Notes: generated from the letters alone by a model not told the origin. A stretch of 64,000 nt of DNA from Oscillospiraceae bacterium (GCA_024697625.1 JAILFJ010000129.1:28182-92181); one strand, 5' to 3'. Numbered from the stretch's first letter, positions 36,109 through 45,272 are shown. Numbers and translations are program-made.

Positions 36109-37418
36109 AGCCTCAGTACCTCCTTTTTCTCCCGCAGGTCCTCCATGATCTGAAGGGATCGTGCAGAGATCTCCATGTTCTTATTTCGCTTTCCCTTTAC
36201 CCTGCGGTCAAGACTGCGGATGATGCCAAAGTTAATGTTCATCGGCTGGAAATCTCCGATGCTTTCCTGCGATACGTACAGGCTGAGCGCACCGATTGCC
36301 GTTTCCTGCGGAAAATCCACCGCTTCCATTCCCAGAAGCTCCGCTGCGGTCTCAATCCCGACGAGAAGTCCCGAAGCCGCCGATTCCACATAGCCTTCCA
36401 CCCCGGTCATCTGCCCCGCAAATCGGATACGGGGCTCGGAGATCAGGCGATAATAGCGATCCAGCAAACCGGGACTGTTCAGATAGGTATTTCGGTGCAT
36501 GACTCCGTAACGGACAAATTCCGCCGAACGCAGCGCGGGAATCATTGAAAAGACGCGCCGCTGTTCTCCCCATTTCAGATGTGTCTGGAATCCGACAAGG
36601 TTATATAGCGTTCCGTCCCTGTTGTCCTGCCGAAGCTGGACAACGGCATAGTCCTCCTGCCCGGTCCGTGGATTTCGCAGTCCTACCGGCTTCATCGGCC
36701 CGTATCGAAGCGTATCGATCCCTCTTCTCGCCATCACCTCGACCGGCATGCAGCCTTCAAACACACCTGCGTCATCAAAACCATGTACTTCCGCTTCCTC
36801 AGCGGAGACCAGCTCCCTGACAAAAGCGTTGTATTCCTCCATGGTCAGAGGACAGTTTACGTAGTCCGCCGTCCCCTTTCCGTACCGGGAGGCAAAATAC
36901 GCCTGCTCCATATCCACACTCTCCAGGGTCACAATAGGAGCCACAGCATCAAAGAAGTGCAGGTTGAAATCCGGACAGAGCGCTGTAATCCTGCCTGTGA
37001 TCGCATCACTGGAGAGAGGTCCGGATGCTATTATAACCGTCCCTTCCGGGATCTCTGTTACTTCTCCGCGCACCACGCTGATATTCGGATGGGTACAGAG
37101 GGTATCTGTGATCTCCCGCGAGAAGGCCTCACGGTCCACAGCCAGTGCACCTCCAGCCGCTACACGGTTGTGGTCCGCACTTTGAAGGATCAGGGAATCC
37201 AGTCTGCGCATCTCTTCTTTAAGGAGTCCTACTGCGTTGGAGAGCTCGTCTCCTCGCAGGGAATTAGAGCATACCAGCTCCGCAAACTGCTCAGAATGGT
37301 GAGCCGGGGAGAAGCGTGCCGGCTTCATCTCACAAAGCCGCACAGAGATTCCCCGTTTTGCAAGCTGCCAGGCGCACTCGCTCCCGGCCAGACCGGCACC
37401 GACTACAGTCACTGTCAT
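36105..37418 (-). CDS. trmFO: tRNA uracil-54 methyltransferase TrmFO, 437 aa
   Basis: TrmFO methylates U54 in the T-loop of tRNA with methylene-tetrahydrofolate and FAD. The FAD-binding start 'VVGAGLAGSECAWQLA' and 'CSNSLRGDELSNAVGLLK' (nucleophilic Cys about 50) are clear. The length is normal. It overlaps topA and plsX by 4 bp each. The topA-trmFO order is usual in firmicutes. Confidence 0.96.
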   Translation of the reverse strand: MTVTVVGAGLAGSECAWQLAKRGISVRLCEMKPARFSPAHHSEQFAELVCSNSLRGDELSNAVGLLKEEMRRLDSLILQSADHNRVAAGGALAVDREAFSREITDTLCTHPNISVVRGEVTEIPEGTVIIASGPLSSDAITGRITALCPDFNLHFFDAVAPIVTLESVDMEQAYFASRYGKGTADYVNCPLTMEEYNAFVRELVSAEEAEVHGFDDAGVFEGCMPVEVMARRGIDTLRYGPMKPVGLRNPRTGQEDYAVVQLRQDNRDGTLYNLVGFQTHLKWGEQRRVFSMIPALRSAEFVRYGVMHRNTYLNSPGLLDRYYRLISEPRIRFAGQMTGVEGYVESAASGLLVGIETAAELLGMEAVDFPQETAIGALSLYVSQESIGDFQPMNINFGIIRSLDRRVKGKRNKNMEISARSLQIMEDLREKKEVLRL

Positions 37419-39727
37419 TTCTTCGCCGCTTTCCTGCCTGTTTTTTTCACAGCTTCACCTGACTTTTTCTTTTCGGAAGCCTTTCCAGTGTCAGTTTTGA
37501 CTGTTTTACTCTTTCGAGCAGCAGTTTTCACTTCCGCAGAGGCAGAAGCTGTCTTCTTCGCCTTTCCGGCCGGCTTCTCTTCTTCGGAGGCTGCGGTTTC
37601 TGAAGCATCTGTCTTTTTCTTCGGATACCTGCGTTTTTCCTCCGGCACATAGGAAGGGCAGTCCTCATTGATGCAGAAGGATTTCAGCGGACCGCGTCCA
37701 CTGCGTTTGAACAGAGTCTTTCCGCATTGCGGGCAGACATCCTTGGTGGGCACATCCCAGGTGATGAAGCCGCAGTCCGTTCCACGCTCACAGGCATAGA
37801 AAACATAGCCTTTTTTCGAAGTACGCTTCAGAATCCGACTGCCGCACTGCGGGCATTTTCCGGGCATCTCTACTACGATCGGCTTCGTGAAGCTGCAGTC
37901 CGGGAAACCGCTGCAGCCGAGGAACGGTCCAAAGCGCCCCTTCTTGACCAGCATGGGCTTTCCGCAGACATCGCAGAGCTCGTCACTGACAATGTCGGGA
38001 ATCTTGATTTTCTGTCCGTCCATGGCAGCTTCTGCAGCCTTCATCTCGGATTCGAAATCCGTATAGAATTCCTGAAGAACATCCTGCCAGCCGATCTTCC
38101 CGCTCTCAATCTCGTCGAGGCGTGCTTCCATATGGTTTGTAAACGTCAGGTCCACGATGTCGCTGAAGTGGTCCTTCATGAGTCCGGTCACCACTTCGCC
38201 GAGCGGCGTCGGTTTTAAATACTTGCCTTCCTTGATTACGTAATCATGGGCCGTAATGGTGGAGATGGTCGGTGCATAGGTGGACGGGCGCCCGATCCCT
38301 TTTTCTTCCATTGCGCGGATCAGGCTCGCCTCAGTATATCTTGCCGGCGGCTGCGTAAACTGCTGCTCGGGAACAATGTGGTCCATCAGAAGCGTCTCCC
38401 CTTCTGTCACAGCGGGAAACACGCTGTTCTCTGCCTTGCTCTCCTCATCGCTCGACTCTTCATAGACGGCCGTATAGCCGGGAAACGTCATCACAGAGTT
38501 TGAAGCCCGGAAAAGATATCCGGCGCTTTCCACATCCAATGCAATACTGTCATAGACGGCATTGCTCATCTGGCAGGCCATAAAGCGTCCCCAGATAATG
38601 CGGTAGAGTCGGTACTGTTCCTGGGTCAGATCCTTTCTGACCTTATCCGGGGTAAGCGTGACATCAGTGGGGCGGATGGCCTCATGGGCATCCTGCGCTC
38701 CGGCCTTTGTCTTATAATGCCGCGGCTGCGGTGGCAGATATCGGGGGCCGTATCCGTTCTCGATGAAACTTCTGGCTGCGCGGATCGCCTCGTCGGAGAG
38801 CCGGAGCGAGTCGGTACGCATATAGCTGATCAGACCGATACTGCCGTGACCGCTGATTTCCACTCCCTCATAGAGCTGCTGAGCAACCGACATCGTGCGT
38901 CTCGGCGTCATGTTGAGCCGGCGGGAAGCCTCCTGCTGAAGTGTGGAGGTAATAAAAGGGGGAGCCGGCGAGCGCTGTTTTTCGCTTTTCTTTACACTTT
39001 GAACCGTGAAGTCGTTCTTTTCTACAGCCGCCATAACGGTCTCAACGTCTTCTCTGTTTCTCAGCTCCTGCTTTTTCTCCGTCGTTCCGTAGAAGCGCGC
39101 ACGGAAAGCGGGCTCCTGTTCCGATTTTTTTAAAAACGCATCCAGCAGCCAATACTCTTCACTCTGAAAAGCGCGGATCTCGTCCTCCCGGTCAACCACC
39201 ATTCTGGTAGCTACCGACTGTACGCGACCGGCGGAAAGACCGCGTTTCACCTTCTTCCACAGAAGCGGCGAGATTTCGTATCCAACCAGGCGGTCCAGCA
39301 CACGCCTGGCCTGCTGGGCATCCACCAGATCCTGGTCTATGTCACGCGGGTTCTGGATGCTCTCTGTGACGACCTTTTTTGTGATTTCGTTGAAGGTAAC
39401 ACGTCTTGCCTTGGCGTCACTGAGTTCCAGCAGTTCCTTCAGATGCCAGGATATGGCTTCCCCTTCGCGATCAGGGTCAGTCGCGAGATAGACAACCGGC
39501 GCCCTGCGGCTGTCCTCCTTCAGTTCCGAGATCAGCTCTTTTTTCTCCTTGACAGGGATGTATTCCGGCTGAAACCCGTTTTCCACATCCACTCCAAGTC
39601 TGCTTTTCGGCAGGTCGCGGAGATGCCCCATGGAAGCGGTCACCTTATAGGCACCGCCCAGATATTTTTCAATGGTCTTTGCCTTGGACGGCGATTCCAC
39701 AATCACCAGTTCCTTTGCTTTCGCCAT
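37415..39727 (-). CDS. topA: DNA topoisomerase I, 770 aa
   Basis: This type IA enzyme relaxes negative supercoils. The TOPRIM domain begins 'LVIVESPSKAKTIEKYLG'; the active-site Tyr is in 'GLISYMRTDSLRLS'. Three C-terminal zinc ribbons follow (CDVC/CSGFPDC, CPQC/CERGTDC, CPQC/CINEDC), then a Lys/Ala-rich tail of about 75 residues that probably binds DNA. dprA lies 12 bp upstream. Confidence 0.97.
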   Translation of the reverse strand: MAKAKELVIVESPSKAKTIEKYLGGAYKVTASMGHLRDLPKSRLGVDVENGFQPEYIPVKEKKELISELKEDSRRAPVVYLATDPDREGEAISWHLKELLELSDAKARRVTFNEITKKVVTESIQNPRDIDQDLVDAQQARRVLDRLVGYEISPLLWKKVKRGLSAGRVQSVATRMVVDREDEIRAFQSEEYWLLDAFLKKSEQEPAFRARFYGTTEKKQELRNREDVETVMAAVEKNDFTVQSVKKSEKQRSPAPPFITSTLQQEASRRLNMTPRRTMSVAQQLYEGVEISGHGSIGLISYMRTDSLRLSDEAIRAARSFIENGYGPRYLPPQPRHYKTKAGAQDAHEAIRPTDVTLTPDKVRKDLTQEQYRLYRIIWGRFMACQMSNAVYDSIALDVESAGYLFRASNSVMTFPGYTAVYEESSDEESKAENSVFPAVTEGETLLMDHIVPEQQFTQPPARYTEASLIRAMEEKGIGRPSTYAPTISTITAHDYVIKEGKYLKPTPLGEVVTGLMKDHFSDIVDLTFTNHMEARLDEIESGKIGWQDVLQEFYTDFESEMKAAEAAMDGQKIKIPDIVSDELCDVCGKPMLVKKGRFGPFLGCSGFPDCSFTKPIVVEMPGKCPQCGSRILKRTSKKGYVFYACERGTDCGFITWDVPTKDVCPQCGKTLFKRSGRGPLKSFCINEDCPSYVPEEKRRYPKKKTDASETAASEEEKPAGKAKKTASASAEVKTAARKSKTVKTDTGKASEKKKSGEAVKKTGRKAAKK

Positions 39728-39739
39728 CGGTTGTCTTCC

Positions 39740-41002
39740 TCACTTTTCTGTTCTGATTATGTTTAATGAAAACCTTCTGCCCGCCTCACGACGCACATAG
39801 CCCTTGATTTCCAGAAATGTCAGCTGTGCCAGTACCTTCGCCGTGCTCAGCCCGACCTCATCTGCGATATCGTCTATATGGGAAGAGCTTCCGGATATAG
39901 CGGAAAGGATCCGAAGCTGATCCTCTGTCAGTCCGGAAAGCTGCTTCTGCAGAACACGTTCGCTCTGGATCGCCGTGCTCTCCTTATTCTGAGGCACCGG
40001 CGGGGATTTCTGACCCGGGACGGAGTCAGCCTTCTCTTCTCCATCGGAGCTGGAAGCCGGAACGGTTTGTCTTCTCGCTTCGCTTTTCAGCTCTCCCTGC
40101 GCTTCCTGATGGGTGCGGACAGAAGCTGTTGCAGCAAGACCCGGATAGAGGTATTCGTATTCCTCCATCACGTCATAACCATCTGTGACAAGCTTTGCTC
40201 CCTCTTTCAGGAGTGAAAGAGTCCCGGATGAATTCTGGGCATCTGCATTCGCAGGTACGGCAAAGATATCCTTGCCCTGCTCGACCGCAGTCTGAACAAA
40301 CAGCCTGGTTCCGCTGTGCTCCGGTGCTTCAACCACCACAACGCCCACGGAGAGCCCCGCTGCGATCCTGTTGCGTTCGCGGAAGAAGTGTCTGGCGCTC
40401 TCGCGGCCGGGAGGATATTCGCTGATCAGCACGCCCTGGCGGTGAAAGTCACTTCGAAGAGGAGTCCGGAGCTTTTCATGGGAGGTGCCGAGCACAGCGA
40501 TGCCAGGTTTTCCGGACATCAAAGCCCCTCTCGCAGCTGCTTCATCCACACCGGAAGTCAGCAGGCTGAGAACCGTCCCGCCGCAGGCGGAGATCTCGGA
40601 AGCCAGTTTCATGCCCATTTTTTCACCGTAGGGGCTCGCATGCCGCGTCCCGATGACCGAAATCACAGGCAACTCATCCACAGCCGGCATGATGCCCTGT
40701 ATGAAGAGCACCGTCGGCGGACAGTCGATCTGACGGAGCCGTTCAGGATACTCCGACGTATTGATCGGAATCAGGTCTATCTGCTGCCGGCGGCACTCGG
40801 CCAACGCTCTTTTTGCGTCAGACAGATCGCGTGCTTCCAGATCCTCCGCCTCTTTCAGCGTAACCCCCGGAATGTCTCTGAACGATCCCTTTTCTGATGC
40901 GAAGGCCGTTTCAGCCGTGCCGAAACGACAAATCACCGCGTATCGGGCTTTCGGGCTTATTTTGAGACTGCTGAGCCAGACCCAGAATAAAGCGTCTTCC
41001 AC
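39740..41002 (-). CDS. dprA: DNA-processing protein DprA, 420 aa, with divergent core motifs
   Basis: DprA binds incoming single-stranded DNA and loads RecA in transformation. The Rossmann-like core is recognisable: 'SVIGTRHASPYGEKMG', 'FRERNRIAAGLSVGVVVVEA', 'SGTLSLLKEGAKLV'. The usual 'GIDxxAHxGAL' reads 'SGVDEAAARGAL' here, so a conserved His is replaced. A linker of about 60 residues and a C-terminal winged helix ('DDIADEVGLSTAKVLAQLTFLEIKG') follow. The start is GTG with GGAGG upstream. No com genes are in the window. Confidence 0.92.
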   Translation of the reverse strand: MEDALFWVWLSSLKISPKARYAVICRFGTAETAFASEKGSFRDIPGVTLKEAEDLEARDLSDAKRALAECRRQQIDLIPINTSEYPERLRQIDCPPTVLFIQGIMPAVDELPVISVIGTRHASPYGEKMGMKLASEISACGGTVLSLLTSGVDEAAARGALMSGKPGIAVLGTSHEKLRTPLRSDFHRQGVLISEYPPGRESARHFFRERNRIAAGLSVGVVVVEAPEHSGTRLFVQTAVEQGKDIFAVPANADAQNSSGTLSLLKEGAKLVTDGYDVMEEYEYLYPGLAATASVRTHQEAQGELKSEARRQTVPASSSDGEEKADSVPGQKSPPVPQNKESTAIQSERVLQKQLSGLTEDQLRILSAISGSSSHIDDIADEVGLSTAKVLAQLTFLEIKGYVRREAGRRFSLNIIRTEK

Positions 41003-41021
41003 CGAATTTCCTCCCTGTCCT

Positions 41022-41768
41022 TTATCGCCGCATCTCCCACATCAGGACCGAAGCGGCAACTGCTGCGTTCAGGGATTCAGCCTCACCGCACATCGGGATG
41101 ATGACCGTTTCCTCACACAGGTCAAGCAGCTCCCGGCTAAGGCCTCTCCCTTCGCTGCCAATCGCTACGGCCGTGTGCCGCAGTGAAATCTCTTTTACAC
41201 TCCTGGCATTTGCGCTCAGCGCTGCGCCGAGCAGTCTGAGACCGTGGCTGCTGCAGAAGCCGGGAAGCTGTTCACGCTTCATCATTACCGCATTCTGGCG
41301 AAATATCGCCCCCATCGTCGCGCGCACGGTCTTCGGCGCATACAGATCCGCACACCCCTCCAGCAGAATGACGGCATCTGTTCCAAACGCATCCGCCGAC
41401 CGGAGAACGGTACCGACATTCCCCGGATCCTGTACTCCCTCAAGCACAAGCGCACAGCTCAGCTTCTCTTGGAAAGCGGTCTCTCTGCATCTCACAGTGA
41501 AGAGCGGGCCCGGCGAATTCTTCATCGGAGAGACATAATCAAAAAGCTCATCCGTCAGCAGCGTTTCTTCCGGAAATGCGGGATAGGTATTCATCCTGTT
41601 CCCTCTCCAGAATACAGACTCTATCTCTGCGCCTGACCGCAGGGCTTCCACCAGCAGCTTTTCGCCGTCGCAGAGGAAGCAATTCTCCTGATGTCGAAGC
41701 TCCGCTGAGCTGGCAAGCTCCCGGATATGGCGAATTCTGCCGTTCTGGCGGCTGCTCAGTTTCTCCAC
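41022..41768 (-). CDS. SpoU/TrmH-family RNA 2'-O-ribose methyltransferase, 248 aa
   Basis: An N-terminal substrate-binding domain ('FLCDGEKLLVEAL') is followed by the SPOUT knot fold: 'LVLEGVQDPGNVGTVLRSADAFG', 'VAIGSEGRGLSRELL' and 'IPMCGEAESLNAAVAASVLMWE'. These are the three SpoU motifs, of the RlmB/TsnR-like branch that methylates 23S rRNA. The exact site is unknown. The start appears to be GTG, 9 bp after asnA, without a strong ribosome binding site, so it may depend on translational coupling. Confidence 0.9.
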   Translation of the reverse strand: MEKLSSRQNGRIRHIRELASSAELRHQENCFLCDGEKLLVEALRSGAEIESVFWRGNRMNTYPAFPEETLLTDELFDYVSPMKNSPGPLFTVRCRETAFQEKLSCALVLEGVQDPGNVGTVLRSADAFGTDAVILLEGCADLYAPKTVRATMGAIFRQNAVMMKREQLPGFCSSHGLRLLGAALSANARSVKEISLRHTAVAIGSEGRGLSRELLDLCEETVIIPMCGEAESLNAAVAASVLMWEMRR

Positions 41769-41777
41769 GCCGACAGA

Positions 41778-42791
41778 CTACAGCAGTGTGACGCCGCTCT
41801 GTTCACAGATGCGCATCGTCTCCTCATCCCAGATGGATGCCTGAACCTCGCCGATATGCGCTTTCCCCAGCAGAAGCATCGAGACACGCGACTGTCCGAT
41901 TCCTCCGCCGATCGTCAGCGGGAGTTCTCCTCTCAGCAGCATCCTGTGATACGGAAGCTCACGGCGGTCATCACATCCGGAGAGCCTCAGCTGCCTGTCC
42001 AGAGATTCGGGATCCACGCGGATGCCCATAGACGAAATCTCCATTGCGCAGTCCAGCAGATCGTCATAAAACATGATATCGCCGTTCAGGTTCCAGTCAT
42101 CATAGTCCGGGGCACGTCCATCGTGGCGTTTACCGGATCTCAGAGTTCCTCCGATCCCAATGATGAAAGCGGTACGGTGATCTTTTACCCAGGCGTTTTC
42201 ACGCTCACGCGGCGTTTTTTCCGGCCACAAATCCTCGAGCTCCTGCGTCGTGACAAATGACACATCTCTGCTGAGCTTCCCAAGTATCTGCAGCTGAGGA
42301 TAAATAGACTGGATCGTCTCCTGCGTGTCACAGATGGCACAGACAATATCCATTACGGTCAGCTTCAGATAATCCAGGTTTCGGTTCTCAGCAAGAATCA
42401 CCTTCTCCCAGTCCCACTGATCCACATAGACCGAATGCAGATTGTCCAGCTCATCCTCGTCCCGTCGGATTGCGTTCATATCGGTATAGAGACCCTTCCC
42501 GGGAAAGAAGCCATAGCGCTTCAGAGCCAGTCGCTTCCACTTGGCAAGGGACTGTACCACCTGTGCTCTGTGGTTTGAACGCAGAATCTCAAAGCTCACC
42601 GGTCTTTCATAACCGTTCAGGTTGTCGTTCAGCCCGGAGTTTTCCTCCACAAACAGCGGCGCAGACACACGGTAGAGATTCAGCAGTGCACCGAGTCTGT
42701 CCTCAAACAGGCGATGAATCAGGCTGATGGCCTTCTGCGTATCGTACATGCCGAGTATGCTTCTATACCCTGCGGGAATGGTTGTATTCAT
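41778..42791 (-). CDS. asnA: Aspartate--ammonia ligase AsnA, 337 aa
   Basis: AsnA makes asparagine from aspartate, ammonia and ATP. It resembles class II tRNA synthetases; 'RVSAPLFVEENSGLNDNLNG', 'DQWDWEK', 'GIGGTLRSGKRHDGRAPDYDDW' and 'GGGIGQSRVSMLLLGK' are diagnostic. The length is normal. It follows the DUF4364 gene by 12 bp. Confidence 0.97.
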   Translation of the reverse strand: MNTTIPAGYRSILGMYDTQKAISLIHRLFEDRLGALLNLYRVSAPLFVEENSGLNDNLNGYERPVSFEILRSNHRAQVVQSLAKWKRLALKRYGFFPGKGLYTDMNAIRRDEDELDNLHSVYVDQWDWEKVILAENRNLDYLKLTVMDIVCAICDTQETIQSIYPQLQILGKLSRDVSFVTTQELEDLWPEKTPRERENAWVKDHRTAFIIGIGGTLRSGKRHDGRAPDYDDWNLNGDIMFYDDLLDCAMEISSMGIRVDPESLDRQLRLSGCDDRRELPYHRMLLRGELPLTIGGGIGQSRVSMLLLGKAHIGEVQASIWDEETMRICEQSGVTLL

Positions 42792-42803
42792 ATCAGTATC
42801 CCT

Positions 42804-43319
42804 TCACTCACTGAGAGCAGAAATCAGTTTTTGATATGTCTCTTCTGCATGATTTCGAAAATTCTTCTCAATTCTCTCCGCCTGCTGCTCATCCGTGCAT
42901 AACAGCCGCAGACGGATAAGCTCACTCACTCCGTCGCTCAGGCTGAGCTCTGTGCGGCAAAAACCGTCTTCATGCGTATGCGATGCTGTGATACACTGCT
43001 GTCGGCTCAGCGTTGCAGCCTCGGCAGCGGCGGCTTTCTCCGCACGCTGCCTTACGCTGTACGGCAGACTGCTCTCCAGCGTCTCGGCATTGCGGGCGCC
43101 CCGTTTTGTTACTTCGCACATGCCGTTCTTTTCCTGAATCTGGCCGTTTGAGCTCAGTTCGTCCAGGCATGCGGTAAAGTCAAAGTAGTTTACCACACCG
43201 GCTGTTCTGCACAGATTCAGCAGGCTGTCCGTGCTGACCTCCGCCGGCAGCCGCCTCAGAACAAAGAGAATCAGCAGCTTTAAATCCAGAGGGCTGAAAA
43301 CAAATCCGACTTCATCCAT
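42804..43319 (-). CDS. DUF4364 family protein, 171 aa
   Basis: The N-terminal 80 residues ('LDLKLLILFVLRRLP', 'YFDFTACLDELSSNGQI', 'CEVTKRG') form a winged-helix-like unit typical of DUF4364, a Clostridia family of unknown function that looks like a transcription regulator. An Ala/Glu-rich helix and a domain with 'FCRTELSLSDGVSELIRLRL' follow. It lies between asnA and a hexapeptide-repeat gene on the same strand. Its target is unknown. Confidence 0.8.
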   Translation of the reverse strand: MDEVGFVFSPLDLKLLILFVLRRLPAEVSTDSLLNLCRTAGVVNYFDFTACLDELSSNGQIQEKNGMCEVTKRGARNAETLESSLPYSVRQRAEKAAAAEAATLSRQQCITASHTHEDGFCRTELSLSDGVSELIRLRLLCTDEQQAERIEKNFRNHAEETYQKLISALSE

Positions 43320-43328
43320 GGTGCTGTA

Positions 43329-43988
43329 TCAGGTCCTCAGGACAATATCGACCTTGTCTTTGTAAATGCTGTCCGCCGGGATCACGCCTCTGACGCAGGA
43401 GGTCGGGTAGACGCTGCTGCGCCTGCCGATGATGGTTCCGGGATTCAGAACGCTGTTGCAGCCGATCTCAACATAGTCGCCCAGCACGGCGCCGAACTTC
43501 TTACGTCCGGTTTCGATAAACTCCCCGGGCTGCTTTACGACGACAAGTGTCTTGTCGCTCTTGACATTGCTGGTGATGGAACCTGCCCCCATGTGCGCCC
43601 TGTAGCCAAGCACCGAGTCTCCCACATAGTTATAGTGCGGAGTCTGGACATTATCAAAGAGAACAACATTTTTCAGTTCACAGGAGTTTCCGACTACTGC
43701 GTTCTTTCCCACGACAGCGCTGCCGCGGATAAAGGCACAGTGCCGGATTTCGGCGCCATGGTCAATGATGCACGGGGCGCCGATATAGGCGGAAGGAAAG
43801 ACTTTTGCGTCTTTGGCAATCCAGATTCCCTCAGCCGGATGCTCATATTCCTCCGGAGGCAGCGTTTCACCCAGATTCAGAATAAAATCCTTGATGTCAT
43901 CCAGCACTTCCCAAGGATAGGTCCTGCCCTGGAACAGCTCTGCCGCAATTGTTTTGCTGAGATCCAGCAATTCATTGATTTCAACCAT
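43329..43988 (-). CDS. Stand-alone left-handed beta-helix protein, GlmU C-terminal-like, 219 aa
   Basis: After an N-terminal helical segment (about 1-60), hexapeptide repeats run from 'KVFPSAYIGAPCIIDHGA' to 'GRRSSVYPTSCVRGVIP', with 'HYNYVGDSVLG' and 'GAGSITSNVKSDK' typical of the sugar-1-phosphate nucleotidyl/acetyltransferase beta-helix. It lacks the GlmU pyrophosphorylase half, although databases often label it UDP-GlcNAc pyrophosphorylase-like. It probably acetylates or binds a sugar phosphate. The nagB-like gene next door suggests an amino-sugar link. GGAGG precedes the ATG. Confidence 0.8.
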   Translation of the reverse strand: MVEINELLDLSKTIAAELFQGRTYPWEVLDDIKDFILNLGETLPPEEYEHPAEGIWIAKDAKVFPSAYIGAPCIIDHGAEIRHCAFIRGSAVVGKNAVVGNSCELKNVVLFDNVQTPHYNYVGDSVLGYRAHMGAGSITSNVKSDKTLVVVKQPGEFIETGRKKFGAVLGDYVEIGCNSVLNPGTIIGRRSSVYPTSCVRGVIPADSIYKDKVDIVLRT

Positions 43989-44006
43989 AATGCTCTCTTT
44001 CCCTCC

Positions 44007-44687
44007 TCATAGTTTAGCCCCGGCTTCGCGGTCTGCATACACTGTTACTTCAGCTGGAATCTGCAGGAAGGCAGCCGGAATAATGCTGTCGTTCCGGGCA
44101 TACAGCATGTCGAATACCGCCTGAGCCTTTTCCTCCCCGCAGGCGAGGAGCATGATTTTCCGTGCTTCCGTTATCGTCCGGATCCCCATACTCAGTCCCC
44201 ATGCGGGTGTCGATTCCTCACTTCCGAAATGCCAGCCGTATTGTTTCCTGGTCTTCTCGGTCAGTTTCTGTCTGTGGGTTCTGGAATCAAACTGTGTCGC
44301 CGGTTCATTGAATCCGATATGCGCATTATCTCCGATGCCAAGAACTGCGAGATCGAGTCCTCCCACGTCGGCAATGGCGTTCTCGTATTCCTGATAGTTC
44401 TCCTCCGTAAGCCAGAAGCAGTTCTCCGGTCTGAGGTTTGATCCCTCCAGCAGATTCTTTTCCGTCATGGCTCTCATTGTGAGATGTTCCTCCGTACCGA
44501 TAAATTCGGCAACCTGAAACAGCCTCACTGCCTCTAGGTCCAGTTGTCTGAGTTTTTGCCACAGGGGCAGCATCGTTCTGCCGGCGCTCATTGCAATGAC
44601 AGCATCCGGCTTCTCTGTCAGGATACCGGCGATCTGGCCGGCTGCCTGTTCATAGAGCGCCTCTCTTTCAAGAATAACCGTTTTCAT
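44007..44687 (-). CDS. NagB-like glucosamine-6-phosphate deaminase/isomerase family protein with altered catalytic positions, 226 aa
   Basis: The fold is NagB-like: 'AVIAMSAGRTMLPLWQKL', 'EFIGTEEH', 'GIGDNAHIGFNEPATQF' and 'IMLLACGEEKAQAV'. In NagB the catalytic Asp lies in 'NMDEYVG'; here this reads 'QVAEFIG', with Ala. The second Asp in 'GxDGHIAFNEP' is Asn here (DNAH), while the His and the Glu of FNEP are kept. I therefore do not assign nagB. It could be a deaminase with a shifted Asp, a relative acting on another sugar phosphate, or a binding protein. AGGAG precedes the ATG; nrdR lies 12 bp upstream. Confidence 0.8.
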   Translation of the reverse strand: MKTVILEREALYEQAAGQIAGILTEKPDAVIAMSAGRTMLPLWQKLRQLDLEAVRLFQVAEFIGTEEHLTMRAMTEKNLLEGSNLRPENCFWLTEENYQEYENAIADVGGLDLAVLGIGDNAHIGFNEPATQFDSRTHRQKLTEKTRKQYGWHFGSEESTPAWGLSMGIRTITEARKIMLLACGEEKAQAVFDMLYARNDSIIPAAFLQIPAEVTVYADREAGAKL

Positions 44688-44699
44688 CCGGGTCTGCTC

Positions 44700-45158
44700 C
44701 TATTTCTGTTCCGTCAGGAGTTTGCTGAGTTCCTCCATGAAGGTGTTGATATCCTTGAAGCTGCGATAGACCGACGCAAACCGCACATAAGCGACCTCAT
44801 CGACCTCCTTCAGCCTCTTCATGACCATCTCGCCGATTGCAACCGTGCTGATCTCTCGTTCGAGATTTCCCTGCAGCTCCTGCTCGATTTCATCGGCAAT
44901 GGCTTCCAGTTTCTGCAGAGGGACCGGACGTTTTTCACAGGCTCGAACCATGCCGTTAATCAGCTTGACTCTGTCGAAGGACTGGCGGAAACCGTCCCGT
45001 TTCACAACGACAAGCGGCATTCTTTCGATGGTCTCATAGGTCGTAAAGCGTTTCTGACAGGAAAGGCATTCTCTTCGCCGCCGGATCGTCGTATATCCTT
45101 CAGCAGGTCGGGAATCAATCACTTTGCTCTCGGTATAGCCGCAGAACGGACATTTCAT
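44700..45158 (-). CDS. nrdR: Transcriptional repressor NrdR, 152 aa
   Basis: NrdR represses ribonucleotide reductase genes in response to ATP/dATP. The N-terminal zinc ribbon '[17 protein letters not shown]' with '[12 protein letters not shown]' and the ATP-cone ('[20 protein letters not shown]') are complete. I choose the ATG at 45158, which gives the canonical MKCPFC start; the ORF track adds ten residues not seen in the family. No nrd genes are in the window. A promoter lies directly upstream, so this is probably the first gene of the long minus-strand train. Confidence 0.95.
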   Translation of the reverse strand: MKCPFCGYTESKVIDSRPAEGYTTIRRRRECLSCQKRFTTYETIERMPLVVVKRDGFRQSFDRVKLINGMVRACEKRPVPLQKLEAIADEIEQELQGNLEREISTVAIGEMVMKRLKEVDEVAYVRFASVYRSFKDINTFMEELSKLLTEQK

Positions 45159-45196
45159 GCTGAGCACCACCCCATCACAAAAATTCACATTTTGGT

Positions 45197-45225
45197 ATTA
45201 TAACATAGCGTTTTTATGATTTCCA
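45197..45225 (-). promoter_or_regulatory. Promoter of nrdR and the downstream gene train
   Basis: On the minus strand an extended -10 (TGT-TATAAT; hexamer complement at 45197-45202) has TGGAAA 17 bp upstream as a weak -35. It lies about 40 bp before the nrdR start. Confidence 0.5.
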
Positions 45226-45272
45226 TAGAAAATCAAATTTATTTTTTCCTTTGCATCCGTCTGGGAGTGCAG

